This document shows positions 1-7,512 of a stretch of DNA of 23,542 nucleotides, piece after piece. Under the pieces are notes generated by a model. That model did no database searches and was not told where the DNA came from. It worked only from the letters and a program-made list of their open reading frames with translations. Origin of the DNA: a candidate division FCPU426 bacterium. Its GTDB lineage: Bacteria; Oederibacteriota; JAAXVQ01; JAUVAV01. Numbering within the stretch: position 1 is the first letter of the stretch; each line of letters begins with the position of its first letter. Made by a program: the position numbers and the translations under genes. The stretch is from positions 1 to 23,542 of the forward strand of contig JAUXBQ010000006.1 of the NCBI GenBank assembly GCA_030619365.1, in the 5' to 3' direction.

Positions 1-792
1 CTGGTGTATGCGAAAAAGGACTGGGCTGCGACGCTCCGCTTCATGCGCGAGTTGCGGGCGTTTCGTCACGACCTGGCCCTGGCCCTGCACGCGTCATTCC
101 GCACCGCGCTCCTGGCACGCGCCACGGGCTGCGCGCGCCGCGTGGTTCACAATCACAGCGGCCGGGATTATTTTGCCACCATCCCCATCCTGGCTAAAAA
201 AGAATCCAAGTCCGCCATCGCGCGGGACCTGGACGCGGTCCGGGCCCTGGGCGTGCCGGACGCGGGCGAGCATCTGGAATTTCCCCTGAAAAAATCAGAC
301 CAAGAATTGGTCCGCGATTTCCTGGCTGAACACGGACTGGACCCTGTTCGGCCGATTTGGGTCCTGGCGCCGGGCGCGGGCAAACTTCGTAAACAATGGC
401 CCGCCCAGCCGGCTGCGGCTTTCCTGGACCGGATTGCCGGGAAACTGGCGGGGAACTGGATCGTGCTGGCCGGGCCCGCGGACGAGGAACTGGCGGACAT
501 GATTCATAAAACCGCCCAGGTCCGGGCCCCGATATTCCGGCAGGGCATTGGGCGGGCGGGCGCGTTGCTGGCCCTGGCCCAGGGTGTGGTCACCGCGGAT
601 TCCGGACCCAAGCACGTGGCCGTAGCCGTGGGCGCCAAGACCCTTACGTTATGGACCGATGAACCTGAGGCGGAGTGGCATCCGTACGATCTAAATCAAC
701 ACGCGCTTATTCGCTCCCGCACAGGTGTGGTGGCTGACCTGTCGCCCGCGGACGTGGCCGCGGCGGCCATCAAACACTTTCGGTCTTCGTAA
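1..792 (+). CDS. Glycosyltransferase family 9 (heptosyltransferase-like), 5' end cut off by the window
   Basis: The reading frame is open from the first base, so the N-terminal part lies outside the window; 263 codons are visible, ending in TAA. GT9 enzymes transfer heptose or related sugars from a nucleotide sugar to the growing LPS core on the cytoplasmic side of the inner membrane. The visible part covers the end of the acceptor-side domain and the whole C-terminal nucleotide-sugar domain. The family pattern is seen in LAPGAGKLRKQWP, the counterpart of the xxPGxxxxxKxWP stretch, and in TADSGPKHVAVAVG, the counterpart of the xSNDSGPxHLAxAxG stretch. It lacks the C-terminal cysteine cluster present in the two other GT9 domains of this window, so it probably has a different acceptor or donor. 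The next gene begins 125 bp downstream. The family assignment is firm; the exact sugar is not known. Confidence 0.85.
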   Translation: MVYAKKDWAATLRFMRELRAFRHDLALALHASFRTALLARATGCARRVVHNHSGRDYFATIPILAKKESKSAIARDLDAVRALGVPDAGEHLEFPLKKSDQELVRDFLAEHGLDPVRPIWVLAPGAGKLRKQWPAQPAAAFLDRIAGKLAGNWIVLAGPADEELADMIHKTAQVRAPIFRQGIGRAGALLALAQGVVTADSGPKHVAVAVGAKTLTLWTDEPEAEWHPYDLNQHALIRSRTGVVADLSPADVAAAAIKHFRSS

Positions 793-797
793 TCGTT

Positions 798-892
798 GTC
801 ATTGCGAGGAGCGAAGCGACGCGGCAATCTCCTTGAGGGCCGGGGGAAAGGTTTATTGGAGATTGCTTCGGCAAAGAACGCCTCGCAATGAC
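798..892. repeat. Palindromic intergenic repeat (nested inverted repeats)
   Basis: The 12-bp outer arms GTCATTGCGAGG (798-809) and CCTCGCAATGAC (881-892) are perfect reverse complements. Inside them, GCAATCTCC (824-832) and GGAGATTGC (858-866) are a second perfect pair. The element fills almost the whole gap between two genes and could fold as a long hairpin in RNA. Repeats with ends of the form CATTGCGAGG are known to be dispersed in many unrelated bacterial genomes, so this is probably a REP/MITE-like unit without its own protein. I see no flanking target-site duplication that I would trust. It could also act as a transcript-end or processing structure between the two genes. Confidence 0.8.
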
Positions 893-917
893 AAATTAAA
901 AGATTAAAGAGGTCTGC

Positions 918-3194
918 ATGCCCAAAGGCCACATCATCAAAGTCCCCAAGCTGATGCGAGGAAGGTCCCTGGTTGCCGCGCCCGGTTTGCTCAGCGCGCT
1001 GCTCTTGGCCCTGGTGCTGGCGCAATGGGCCTGGCTCCGGCTGGACGCGCGGCCGCTGGCCTGGGACGAGTCCATTCACTACATGGGGGCCATGGGATAT
1101 TACCGGCTGCTGCTCCAGGGCGGATGGGATCTTTTCAGCCGGATCCTCTTCCACTCGGATTTTTACCCGCCCCTGACCGAATTGACCACTGGCCTGGTGT
1201 TTCTGGTAACCAAAGCCTCCCCGGACATTGCCGCGTTTCTCAATGTTTTTTACCTGGCCGGAACCATAGTTTTTTTATGGCTGGCCGGCCGGCGCCTGGC
1301 CCTGGAAACCAGCAGCCTGCTGGCCGGGTACCTCGTGGCCGCGGCCGCCCTGGTGAGCATTCAGTCCAAAGTATTCATGCTGGACATCCCGCTTATGTTT
1401 TGGGTTACCCTGGGATTTTATGTCTGCCTGGCTTCCGACCAATTCACCCGGCGCCGCTGGGTGGCGCTTTACGGTCTGGTTCTGGGTCTGGCCTTGCTGA
1501 CCAAGTGGAGCGCACTTTTCTTTCTCGTGCCCCCGCCGCTGTGGCTGGCAATCAGCGCTTCGTTCCGTAAGGATAAGCCCCTGACCCGCTGGCTGCACGT
1601 GCTGCTGGCTTTCGGACTGGCAGCCGTCATTGCCGGGCCCTGGTACCTGGTGCATTTGGCCAAACTGCTCAAGAATACCTCCGGGTACTTCCATGCCCGA
1701 GGCGTGCTGGAAAACGACCCGTCCTTGCTCTCGCCCGCGGCCTGGTTTTATTACGCGGGCAGCTTGTTCCGTCAGTTCTCCTGGCCCCTGGGCCTGCTGG
1801 TGGCGGGCGGTCTGGGCCTGACCCTGTTGCGCAGATGGCGCTTAAGCCTCTGGGGCATGTGGCTGGTTGCCCCGTACCTGATTCTCATGCTGATCCGCAA
1901 CAAGGATCATCGGTACACTTTGCCGATTCTGCCCATCATTTGCCTGGCCAGCCTGGTGTGGGTCCAGGATTTGAAAGCGCCGCTTAGGCAGCGGCTGGTC
2001 CTGGGCCTGGTGGTGGCCGCGTTGCTGCAGATGGGTTACGTGCACCTGGGCGAGCAGGCGGGCGGTCTGCACCGCCTGCTGAACCACAAAATTTTAGGCG
2101 CTCCCCTGATCGAATCGCGCGCCCCGGATACCCGGGAATGGCCGCTCGGCGCGATCCTGGCGGACGTGGCCGAACTCGGCAAGCCGCTCGGACGCAAGCC
2201 GCAGTTGCGGATAATCGCCGACGACTCGGCTTTTACCCGAGTGACGTTCGTGGTGGAACAAACCCGGCGTCCGCCGGACGTGCAATTATCCGGCGCGACC
2301 AACTGGCCCGCGTTTACGGATTTCGCGGTGACGAAGACCGGCAGCCTGGGCCTGGACTTTGCAGTGGCCAAGCCCCGGGAAATAACCCAACAGCTCCTGG
2401 ACGAAAAATCTCCGGTGGGGAAGCGCTTTGAACTCCTGCGGCGATACCCGCTGCCGGACAACAGCGAAGCCTTGCTGTTCGCGCGCCGCGAACGTCCTTT
2501 GCCCATACCGGCAATCTTGATCCGGGAGGCGTTTCGCCTGGGGCTTAAGCAATTGCTCTCCGGGTACATCCGGGGGGCGGAATCGCTGTCCGTGGAAATC
2601 GAGACCGGTTCGGACCGGGAAACCCAGTTGGGACACATTAGCACCATCCGTGTGCGGGCAACCAACGGGCTAGTTGGGGATTTTCAGCACAAACCCCTGG
2701 GCGTGTCTTTCGAAATTTTAGATCTGCAGATTTCGGATCTCCTACTCGACCTGACAACTTTATGGCAAGGGGAAGTTATCCCGTATTATATCGGCGGCCT
2801 GCAGGTTAACCAATTGGAACTCTCCGACCAAAAGGTCAATCGCTCGCTGGCTCAAGCCAAAGACGACGTTCAACACCTTCGCCTGGAATTCGGTTTCGAG
2901 TTCCTGTGCGCGCGCTGGCTGGGCCAGGTGCCGGCGGAAGTCTGCGCGAGGCTGGAGGTTTACCCTGACCCGCACGCTACCGGATCGGACAACCTCCGGT
3001 TTCGTATCCTCCAATTGCGCGTGGCCTGGGTCCGGCTGCCCGGCTGGGTGGTCCAGCCCTTGCTCACGGATTTCAATCCTTTGTTCAAATTGGCCGGATT
3101 TCCGGGGCAGGTGAAACTGGGGACTTTGCGGCTATTACCCGGGAGACTTGAACTGGGAGTTCAGGGGAAAGAACACGACTCGCCTGGTCAGTAA
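918..3194 (+). CDS. GT39/ArnT-like membrane glycosyltransferase with C-terminal LmeA/DUF2993-like domain
   Basis: The protein has 758 residues; the ATG at 918 is preceded by GAGG at 909-912. Residues about 20-390 are a chain of hydrophobic segments typical of GT-C enzymes, which use a polyprenyl-phosphate sugar and act on the periplasmic side. The first outer loop holds WDES at 49-52, placing the acidic pair D50-E51 where PMT/ArnT-type enzymes have their catalytic acid. A second family-like motif, NKDHRYTLPILP, starts at residue 328. Residues about 390-530 look soluble. Residues about 535-750 are a beta-rich amphipathic region with spaced patterns such as VEIETG, LGVSFEILDLQISDLLLD, and LPGWVVQPLL followed by PGQVKLGTLRLLPGRLELG. 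I read this as a DUF2993/LmeA-like lipid-binding domain. The GT-C call is firm; the C-terminal call comes from pattern memory and is moderate. The substrate is unknown. Confidence 0.8.
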   Translation: MPKGHIIKVPKLMRGRSLVAAPGLLSALLLALVLAQWAWLRLDARPLAWDESIHYMGAMGYYRLLLQGGWDLFSRILFHSDFYPPLTELTTGLVFLVTKASPDIAAFLNVFYLAGTIVFLWLAGRRLALETSSLLAGYLVAAAALVSIQSKVFMLDIPLMFWVTLGFYVCLASDQFTRRRWVALYGLVLGLALLTKWSALFFLVPPPLWLAISASFRKDKPLTRWLHVLLAFGLAAVIAGPWYLVHLAKLLKNTSGYFHARGVLENDPSLLSPAAWFYYAGSLFRQFSWPLGLLVAGGLGLTLLRRWRLSLWGMWLVAPYLILMLIRNKDHRYTLPILPIICLASLVWVQDLKAPLRQRLVLGLVVAALLQMGYVHLGEQAGGLHRLLNHKILGAPLIESRAPDTREWPLGAILADVAELGKPLGRKPQLRIIADDSAFTRVTFVVEQTRRPPDVQLSGATNWPAFTDFAVTKTGSLGLDFAVAKPREITQQLLDEKSPVGKRFELLRRYPLPDNSEALLFARRERPLPIPAILIREAFRLGLKQLLSGYIRGAESLSVEIETGSDRETQLGHISTIRVRATNGLVGDFQHKPLGVSFEILDLQISDLLLDLTTLWQGEVIPYYIGGLQVNQLELSDQKVNRSLAQAKDDVQHLRLEFGFEFLCARWLGQVPAEVCARLEVYPDPHATGSDNLRFRILQLRVAWVRLPGWVVQPLLTDFNPLFKLAGFPGQVKLGTLRLLPGRLELGVQGKEHDSPGQ

Positions 3195-3332
3195 CTTTAA
3201 TGAAATTTTTTAAGATTCAGAGGTGAAGCCGGGGGAGAGGCACCTGCCCCGCGCCACACCATTTAACTCTTTTGTTTTGGATTGAATTATGCTATGTTTC
3301 CTGCCTGAAAATAGGGGTACAATAACGGTTCC

Positions 3333-4058
3333 ATGAACCTGCCCATTTTGATGTACCATAAATTGCAAACCGCGCCCTCCCATGATGACCTGGCTGTGTG
3401 CGCGGACGCGTTTCAGGCCCAGGTAAAGTGGCTTAAAAAAAACGGGTACCAAACCTTGGACCTGGCCTATATGGCCGGAATTTTGCAAACACAGAGGACG
3501 TTGCCCCGAAAACCGGTGGTCATCACCTTTGACGATGCCTATCAATCCGTGCTGGATTTGGGCCGCCCCATCCTGGAGGCCGCGGGATTCACAGCCACGG
3601 TGTTCACCGTATCAGAGCAACTGGGCACCACGAATTACTGGGACCAAGGCAAGCCCGTGGAACAAGCCGCATGCCTTTCCGGGAAAGCGCTTTGCGACCT
3701 GGCCGGCGCTGGCTGGGAAATCGGCGCGCACGGCGCCACGCATGCCAACCTGACCACCGTGTCAGGCGAGGACTTGGTCAGGGAAACAACCGGAGCGCGG
3801 GAAACGCTCTCCGCTCTGATAAAGCATCCGGTTCTGACGTTCGCCTATCCCTATGGCGCCTGGAACCCCGTGGCGCGCGAGGCGGTCCGGCAGGCCGGAT
3901 ACCTGGCAGGCTGCGCCATTTCACCCGGGACACCCTCGGTGACCACGGACCTGCTGGCCCTGCGCCGGGTTTATGTCAAACCCTCGGATTCGCTGAACGC
4001 GTTTAAACGTAAGATATCCAGTTGGTACCTGGCCTATCGAGCCTGGAGGAAACGATGA
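3333..4058 (+). CDS. Polysaccharide deacetylase (NodB homology, carbohydrate esterase 4)
   Basis: The protein has 241 residues. NodB-type enzymes remove acetyl groups from N-acetylated sugars in a metal-dependent reaction. Motif 1 is TFDD at 65-68, giving the base D67 and metal ligand D68. Motif 2 is HGATH, with the metal-binding H133 and H137. AYPYG at 171-175 fits motif 3. The N-terminus PILMYHKL is the usual start of the membrane- or surface-associated subgroup; no signal peptide is obvious, so export is uncertain. The preceding 138-bp gap has a weak hairpin (CGGGG 3230-3234 with CCCCG 3247-3251) and a possible -10 box TACAAT at 3318-3323 with no good -35. If used, that box would give an almost leaderless message. 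No clear ribosome binding site precedes the ATG. The gene overlaps the next by 4 bp (ATGA), so the two are translationally coupled. It probably trims a polysaccharide made by this cluster. Confidence 0.88.
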   Translation: MNLPILMYHKLQTAPSHDDLAVCADAFQAQVKWLKKNGYQTLDLAYMAGILQTQRTLPRKPVVITFDDAYQSVLDLGRPILEAAGFTATVFTVSEQLGTTNYWDQGKPVEQAACLSGKALCDLAGAGWEIGAHGATHANLTTVSGEDLVRETTGARETLSALIKHPVLTFAYPYGAWNPVAREAVRQAGYLAGCAISPGTPSVTTDLLALRRVYVKPSDSLNAFKRKISSWYLAYRAWRKR

Positions 4059-6352
4059 ACCAAACCTATCGTCCGGTGGCCGTGCCTGCCGAACGGTTTT
4101 CCCGCTGGTCCCTGGCCGTGTTCGCCTTGGCGGCCGTGGCCAGCATTGCCCTGCAGAATTTCATCTTTCTCGCCATCGCGGCCTGGGTCATCAGCATGGG
4201 CGCGCGACGCGCCTGGAAAATCACGTCCACGCCACTCAATTGGCCATTGTTGTTGCTGGCCGCGGCCCTGGTGCTCTCCTCGCTCCTGTTCGGGCGGCTA
4301 AATCCCAGCCTCTTCGGCCTGCGCAAGGCCGGCCTCATGGCCATCTTCTTTCTGACCGCGGCATTGGTCCAGCACCCGCTTAAAGCCGAGAGGCTCGTTA
4401 ATTACTTTCTGATCGGCGCTACCTTTTGCGCGGCCTGGTCGATTATCATGCATGCGCTGGGCGAGGACGGCGGCCGGGTTCGGTCCTTTTCCGGCGACTA
4501 CATGGCGGCCGGCGGCATGTACATGATGGCCTTGGTCCTGGCCATGTCCCGTTTCATGTATCAGGAGGCCAGGCCGCAATGGACCTGGCTGGCCTGCGCG
4601 CTCATTATCGGCACGGCCTTGCTCCTGACGTACACCCGCTCCTCCTGGATCGGCGCGGCCGCGGCCTTGCTGGTTTTGGGCTTTCTGCGGGACTGGCGGC
4701 TGCCCGTGATTTTGGTGGCTATGGCCGTGGTGGCGTTGCTGGTGTTTCCCAAAAACCCGGTATCCCAGCGGGTCTTCAGCCTGACCTCCAAGTACCATTC
4801 CAGCAACGTGGAGCGCCGTTACATGTGGGTTTCAGGACTTAAATTGATCGCCGAGCGTCCGCTGCGGGGTTACGGGATCGATAATCTCTCCGAAGTCTAC
4901 GGCCGGGTGGCGCACCCCCAGGCGCTGGAACAAAGGCCGCCTCACGTGCACAACACGGTCATGCAGTTGGCAATCAACGGCGGCCTGGTGGCCGTGGGCG
5001 CATATATTTGGTGGATCGTGGTGGTGTTGATCTTTGGCTTCCGCGCTTGGAAGCGAAATCGGGCACGGGCCCCGGCGCGCGCGGGCACAGCGCTGGGGCT
5101 GACCCTGGCCTTTCTCGCTTTCGCGGTCAACGGCCTGTTTGAATTCAACTTCGGGACTTCCCAGGTCATTTCCATCGCATATTTTCTGCTGGGCCTGCTG
5201 CCCACCTACGCCACAATCGCGCCCGAGGGGCCGGTGTGGACCCTGCCCGAGAATCCCCGCTTGCTGTTTCTCCGTCCCCGGTTCCGCGGTGACGTACTCA
5301 TGGCTTCCAGCCTTCCGCAGCTTATCCGGCGCGATTATCCCCAGGCCCGGGTGGATCTCCTGACCGAGCCGGCCAGCGTGGGCGCGGCCGGCGGCAACGC
5401 TGGCTGGAACCGCGTATTCTCCCTGCCACGCCAGGACCTTTGGGCGTGGTGGCGGATTCTGCGACAGGTCCGGCGCAATGACTACGACGTGGTATGCGAC
5501 CTCTTCGGCAATCCCCGCACCACCATCATGGCTTTCCTCTCCGGCGCGCGTTTCCGTATGGGCCCGCAGGTCACGGGCTGGGGGCCGCTGTTTGATTACC
5601 GCACCCAGCCGGACCAGCCGGGCACCCGGCCGGCCTGGGAATCCTACTTTGACATTCTGAGAAGTTTCGGTATGAAGCAACTTTCCCTGCGTCCCCGCTG
5701 GGAAGTGAGCCCGGAGGACGACCGGTGGGTCCGGTCGTTTTTAAAGGAGCGCGGCGTGCAACCCAACCGGCTGCTGGGGATTTTCCCGGGCGGCAGCCAT
5801 CCGGCCAAGCGCTGGCCCCTGGAAAATTTTCTGGAAGTGACGCGGAAAGCCCACCGCAAGTTCGGGCTCAAGTCCATGTTCGTATTCGGGCCCCTGGAAA
5901 AAGACCTTAAACTGGATTACATGCACCAAGCCGGCAAGCTGACCCTGAGCGTGGAGGGACTGCCTCCCGGACGCCTGGCCGCCCTGTGGTCACACTGCCA
6001 ACTGGTGCTGTCCAACGACGCCTTTCCCATGCACCTGGGACCGGCCGTGGGAACGCCCACCATCGGATTGTTCGGTCCGGGCAATCCGGACGTCTGGTTC
6101 GCCTACTCGCCGAAAAACGGGCACCGGGCCGTGCATATCAAGCCGGATTGCTGGCCCTGCAACCAGGAGCAGTGCGATACCATGCAATGCTGGGAGAACC
6201 TGAAACCACGGATGGTGCTGGACCTTATAGCCGAGACGCTGCAGAGCCGGGGGAAAAAGCTCGCCAAGCAAGACCTGGCGCCCAAAAAAAGCCGGGCCCG
6301 GCCAGCCGCGCGTTCCCGGGCCAAGGCAGGGAAAAAAGGGCATGGGCGCTGA
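4055..6352 (+). CDS. O-antigen ligase/polymerase domain fused to a GT9 glycosyltransferase domain
   Basis: The protein has 765 residues. The ATG at 4055 is preferred over an in-frame upstream start at 4022 because it has TGGAGGA just before it and forms an ATGA overlap with the deacetylase gene. Residues about 15-390 are multi-spanning membrane sequence with Wzy_C/WaaL-type features: TRSSW at 194-198, RYMWVSGLKLIAERPLRGYG, and HVHN at 297-300 followed by a hydrophobic helix. Such domains join O-antigen or similar glycans to lipid A-core in the periplasm. Residues about 400-735 are a complete GT9 domain: FLRPRFRGDVLMASSLP, GIFPGGSHPAKRWP, LSNDAFPMHLGPAVGTP, and the cysteine cluster C699/C702/C707/C712. 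A Lys/Arg-rich tail ends the protein. An even number of membrane helices would place the GT9 part in the cytoplasm. I see no stop or frame change at the junction. Both domain calls are good; whether both are active is unknown. Confidence 0.82.
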   Translation: MNQTYRPVAVPAERFSRWSLAVFALAAVASIALQNFIFLAIAAWVISMGARRAWKITSTPLNWPLLLLAAALVLSSLLFGRLNPSLFGLRKAGLMAIFFLTAALVQHPLKAERLVNYFLIGATFCAAWSIIMHALGEDGGRVRSFSGDYMAAGGMYMMALVLAMSRFMYQEARPQWTWLACALIIGTALLLTYTRSSWIGAAAALLVLGFLRDWRLPVILVAMAVVALLVFPKNPVSQRVFSLTSKYHSSNVERRYMWVSGLKLIAERPLRGYGIDNLSEVYGRVAHPQALEQRPPHVHNTVMQLAINGGLVAVGAYIWWIVVVLIFGFRAWKRNRARAPARAGTALGLTLAFLAFAVNGLFEFNFGTSQVISIAYFLLGLLPTYATIAPEGPVWTLPENPRLLFLRPRFRGDVLMASSLPQLIRRDYPQARVDLLTEPASVGAAGGNAGWNRVFSLPRQDLWAWWRILRQVRRNDYDVVCDLFGNPRTTIMAFLSGARFRMGPQVTGWGPLFDYRTQPDQPGTRPAWESYFDILRSFGMKQLSLRPRWEVSPEDDRWVRSFLKERGVQPNRLLGIFPGGSHPAKRWPLENFLEVTRKAHRKFGLKSMFVFGPLEKDLKLDYMHQAGKLTLSVEGLPPGRLAALWSHCQLVLSNDAFPMHLGPAVGTPTIGLFGPGNPDVWFAYSPKNGHRAVHIKPDCWPCNQEQCDTMQCWENLKPRMVLDLIAETLQSRGKKLAKQDLAPKKSRARPAARSRAKAGKKGHGR

Positions 6353-7382
6353 CCAATCCGTTCGCAATATCCTGGTCGTGAAACTTAGAACTCTGGGCGA
6401 CGTGCTTACCACGTTCCCCCTGCTGCGCGCGCTCAAAGCACGCCATCCGGCCGCGCGCCTGACGTTTATCGCGGACGCAGACTACCGCGATCTCCTGGAA
6501 CCCAATCCCCGCGTGGACGCGTTCTGGCCCCATCCGGTGCAAACGCTGCGGAGCCAGGGCGCGGGTTATGCCTTGAAGCAGCACTTGGGCATGATCCGGG
6601 AAATCCGCCGGAAATCCTTTGACCTGTATATCGATCTTTACGGCAGCCTGCGCACCGCGCTCTGGGGTTTTATGGCCGGCATACCCCGGCGCCTGGGATT
6701 CGACCTCCGCGGCCGCAGGCATTTTTACACACAGCGCATCCGTGCCGCGCACCGCTACGTGGTTGACCTGAATCTGCAATTCGCGCAGGCCCTCGGCGGG
6801 GCGGGCGGAAGCAATGCCATGGAATTTTTTGTCACGCCCGAGGACGAGACCCGGGCCCGGGCGGCTCTGCAACAGCAGGGCTGGGAGCCCGGTCGTCCTT
6901 TCCTGACGGTTTCGCCGGGCGGCGGCTGGCCGCTCAAGCAGTGGGGAGCCGGACGGTTCGGCCGGGTGGCGGGCGCCATCGCCAGAACACGGCAGGCGCA
7001 GGTGGTCATTACCGGCTCCCAGGCCGAGGGTCCGCTCATGGAGCAATGTGCGACAGAACTCAAAACACCGGTGATCAAGCTGCCCGGCTTGCCACTGCGG
7101 CAGGTGGCGTCCGTGATCAAAGCCAGCCGTCTGTTTCTGGGCAATGACTCGGGTCCCAAGTATTTTGCCGAGGCCTTCGGCGTTCCCACCCTGATTTGTT
7201 ACGGACCTACGGATTTTTTAAACAACAATCCTCAAACACCCCGAAACCGCGCGCTGTATCACGACGCGGAGTGCCGGCCCTGCCATTCCGAACATTGTAG
7301 CCAGGCGCGCCGGGTGTGCCTGGATGACTTGACCGAGCGGGAAGTCCAGGAAGCGGCCCTGGCGCTCTGGGACGCGCGGTGA
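6342..7382 (+). CDS. Glycosyltransferase family 9, ADP-heptose:LPS heptosyltransferase-like
   Basis: The protein has 346 residues, a usual length for stand-alone GT9 enzymes. It starts inside the end of the preceding gene (11-bp overlap), which points to one operon. The N-terminal domain opens with NILVVKLRTLGDVLTTFPLL, the standard acceptor-domain start with the Gly-Asp pair. The C-terminal domain has SPGGGWPLKQWG and LGNDSGPKYFAEAFGVPT, the usual donor-binding stretches. It ends with a cysteine cluster at C311, C314, C319 and C326 (C-x2-C-x4-C-x6-C). The neighbouring GT9 domain has the same kind of cluster, and heptosyltransferase II-type proteins often do too. It is expected to be cytoplasmic or peripheral to the inner membrane and to add a heptose or similar sugar to the LPS core. 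The exact step cannot be told from sequence. Confidence 0.87.
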   Translation: MGADQSVRNILVVKLRTLGDVLTTFPLLRALKARHPAARLTFIADADYRDLLEPNPRVDAFWPHPVQTLRSQGAGYALKQHLGMIREIRRKSFDLYIDLYGSLRTALWGFMAGIPRRLGFDLRGRRHFYTQRIRAAHRYVVDLNLQFAQALGGAGGSNAMEFFVTPEDETRARAALQQQGWEPGRPFLTVSPGGGWPLKQWGAGRFGRVAGAIARTRQAQVVITGSQAEGPLMEQCATELKTPVIKLPGLPLRQVASVIKASRLFLGNDSGPKYFAEAFGVPTLICYGPTDFLNNNPQTPRNRALYHDAECRPCHSEHCSQARRVCLDDLTEREVQEAALALWDAR

Positions 7383-7405
7383 ACGTAAGACAATCGTTTC
7401 CTGGC

Positions 7406-7434
7406 TTGCACGCGGGCCGCATGTAGGCTAAAAT
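7406..7434 (+). promoter_or_regulatory. Sigma-70 type promoter for the zinc-finger membrane protein gene
   Basis: TTGCAC at 7406-7411 and TAAAAT at 7429-7434 are separated by exactly 17 bp. It lies just after the end of the glycosyltransferase operon. Transcription would begin near 7441, directly at the first unit of the 9-bp repeat array, giving a leader of about 70 nt. Confidence 0.6.
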
Positions 7435-7442
7435 TGTAGTCA

Positions 7443-7487
7443 GTCGGACTTGTCGGACATGTCAGACCGGTCAGACCTGTCAAATTC
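7443..7487. repeat. 9-bp tandem repeat array 1 (unit GTCRGACNN), non-coding
   Basis: Five consecutive 9-bp units follow each other without gaps: GTCGGACTT, GTCGGACAT, GTCAGACCG, GTCAGACCT and GTCAAATTC. The conserved part GTC-N-GAC is itself a palindrome around one base. The same unit recurs inside the following gene and upstream of pflA. The array lies in the predicted 5' leader. It could be read in frame as Ser-Asp-X from a TTG at 7450, but I consider it non-coding here because a better start lies downstream. Confidence 0.85.
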
Positions 7488-7512
7488 AAAAGCTTTAAGA
7501 CTGAGGCCCTAC

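Noticed and set aside
2036..2665. Open frame of 209 codons on the - strand inside the membrane glycosyltransferase gene
   Set aside because: The + strand protein is clearly real over this range, and the antisense product looks like nothing known.
3294..3323. Promoter of the deacetylase gene with -10 TACAAT
   Set aside because: There is no -35 of reasonable quality at 16-18 bp, and the site would lie only 9 bp from the ATG. I mention it in the gene entry but do not list it as a feature.
7450..7512. Upstream TTG/ATG starts for the zinc-finger membrane protein
   Set aside because: They would translate the 9-bp repeat array. The ATG at 7513 has a GAGG site and starts directly at the zinc finger.
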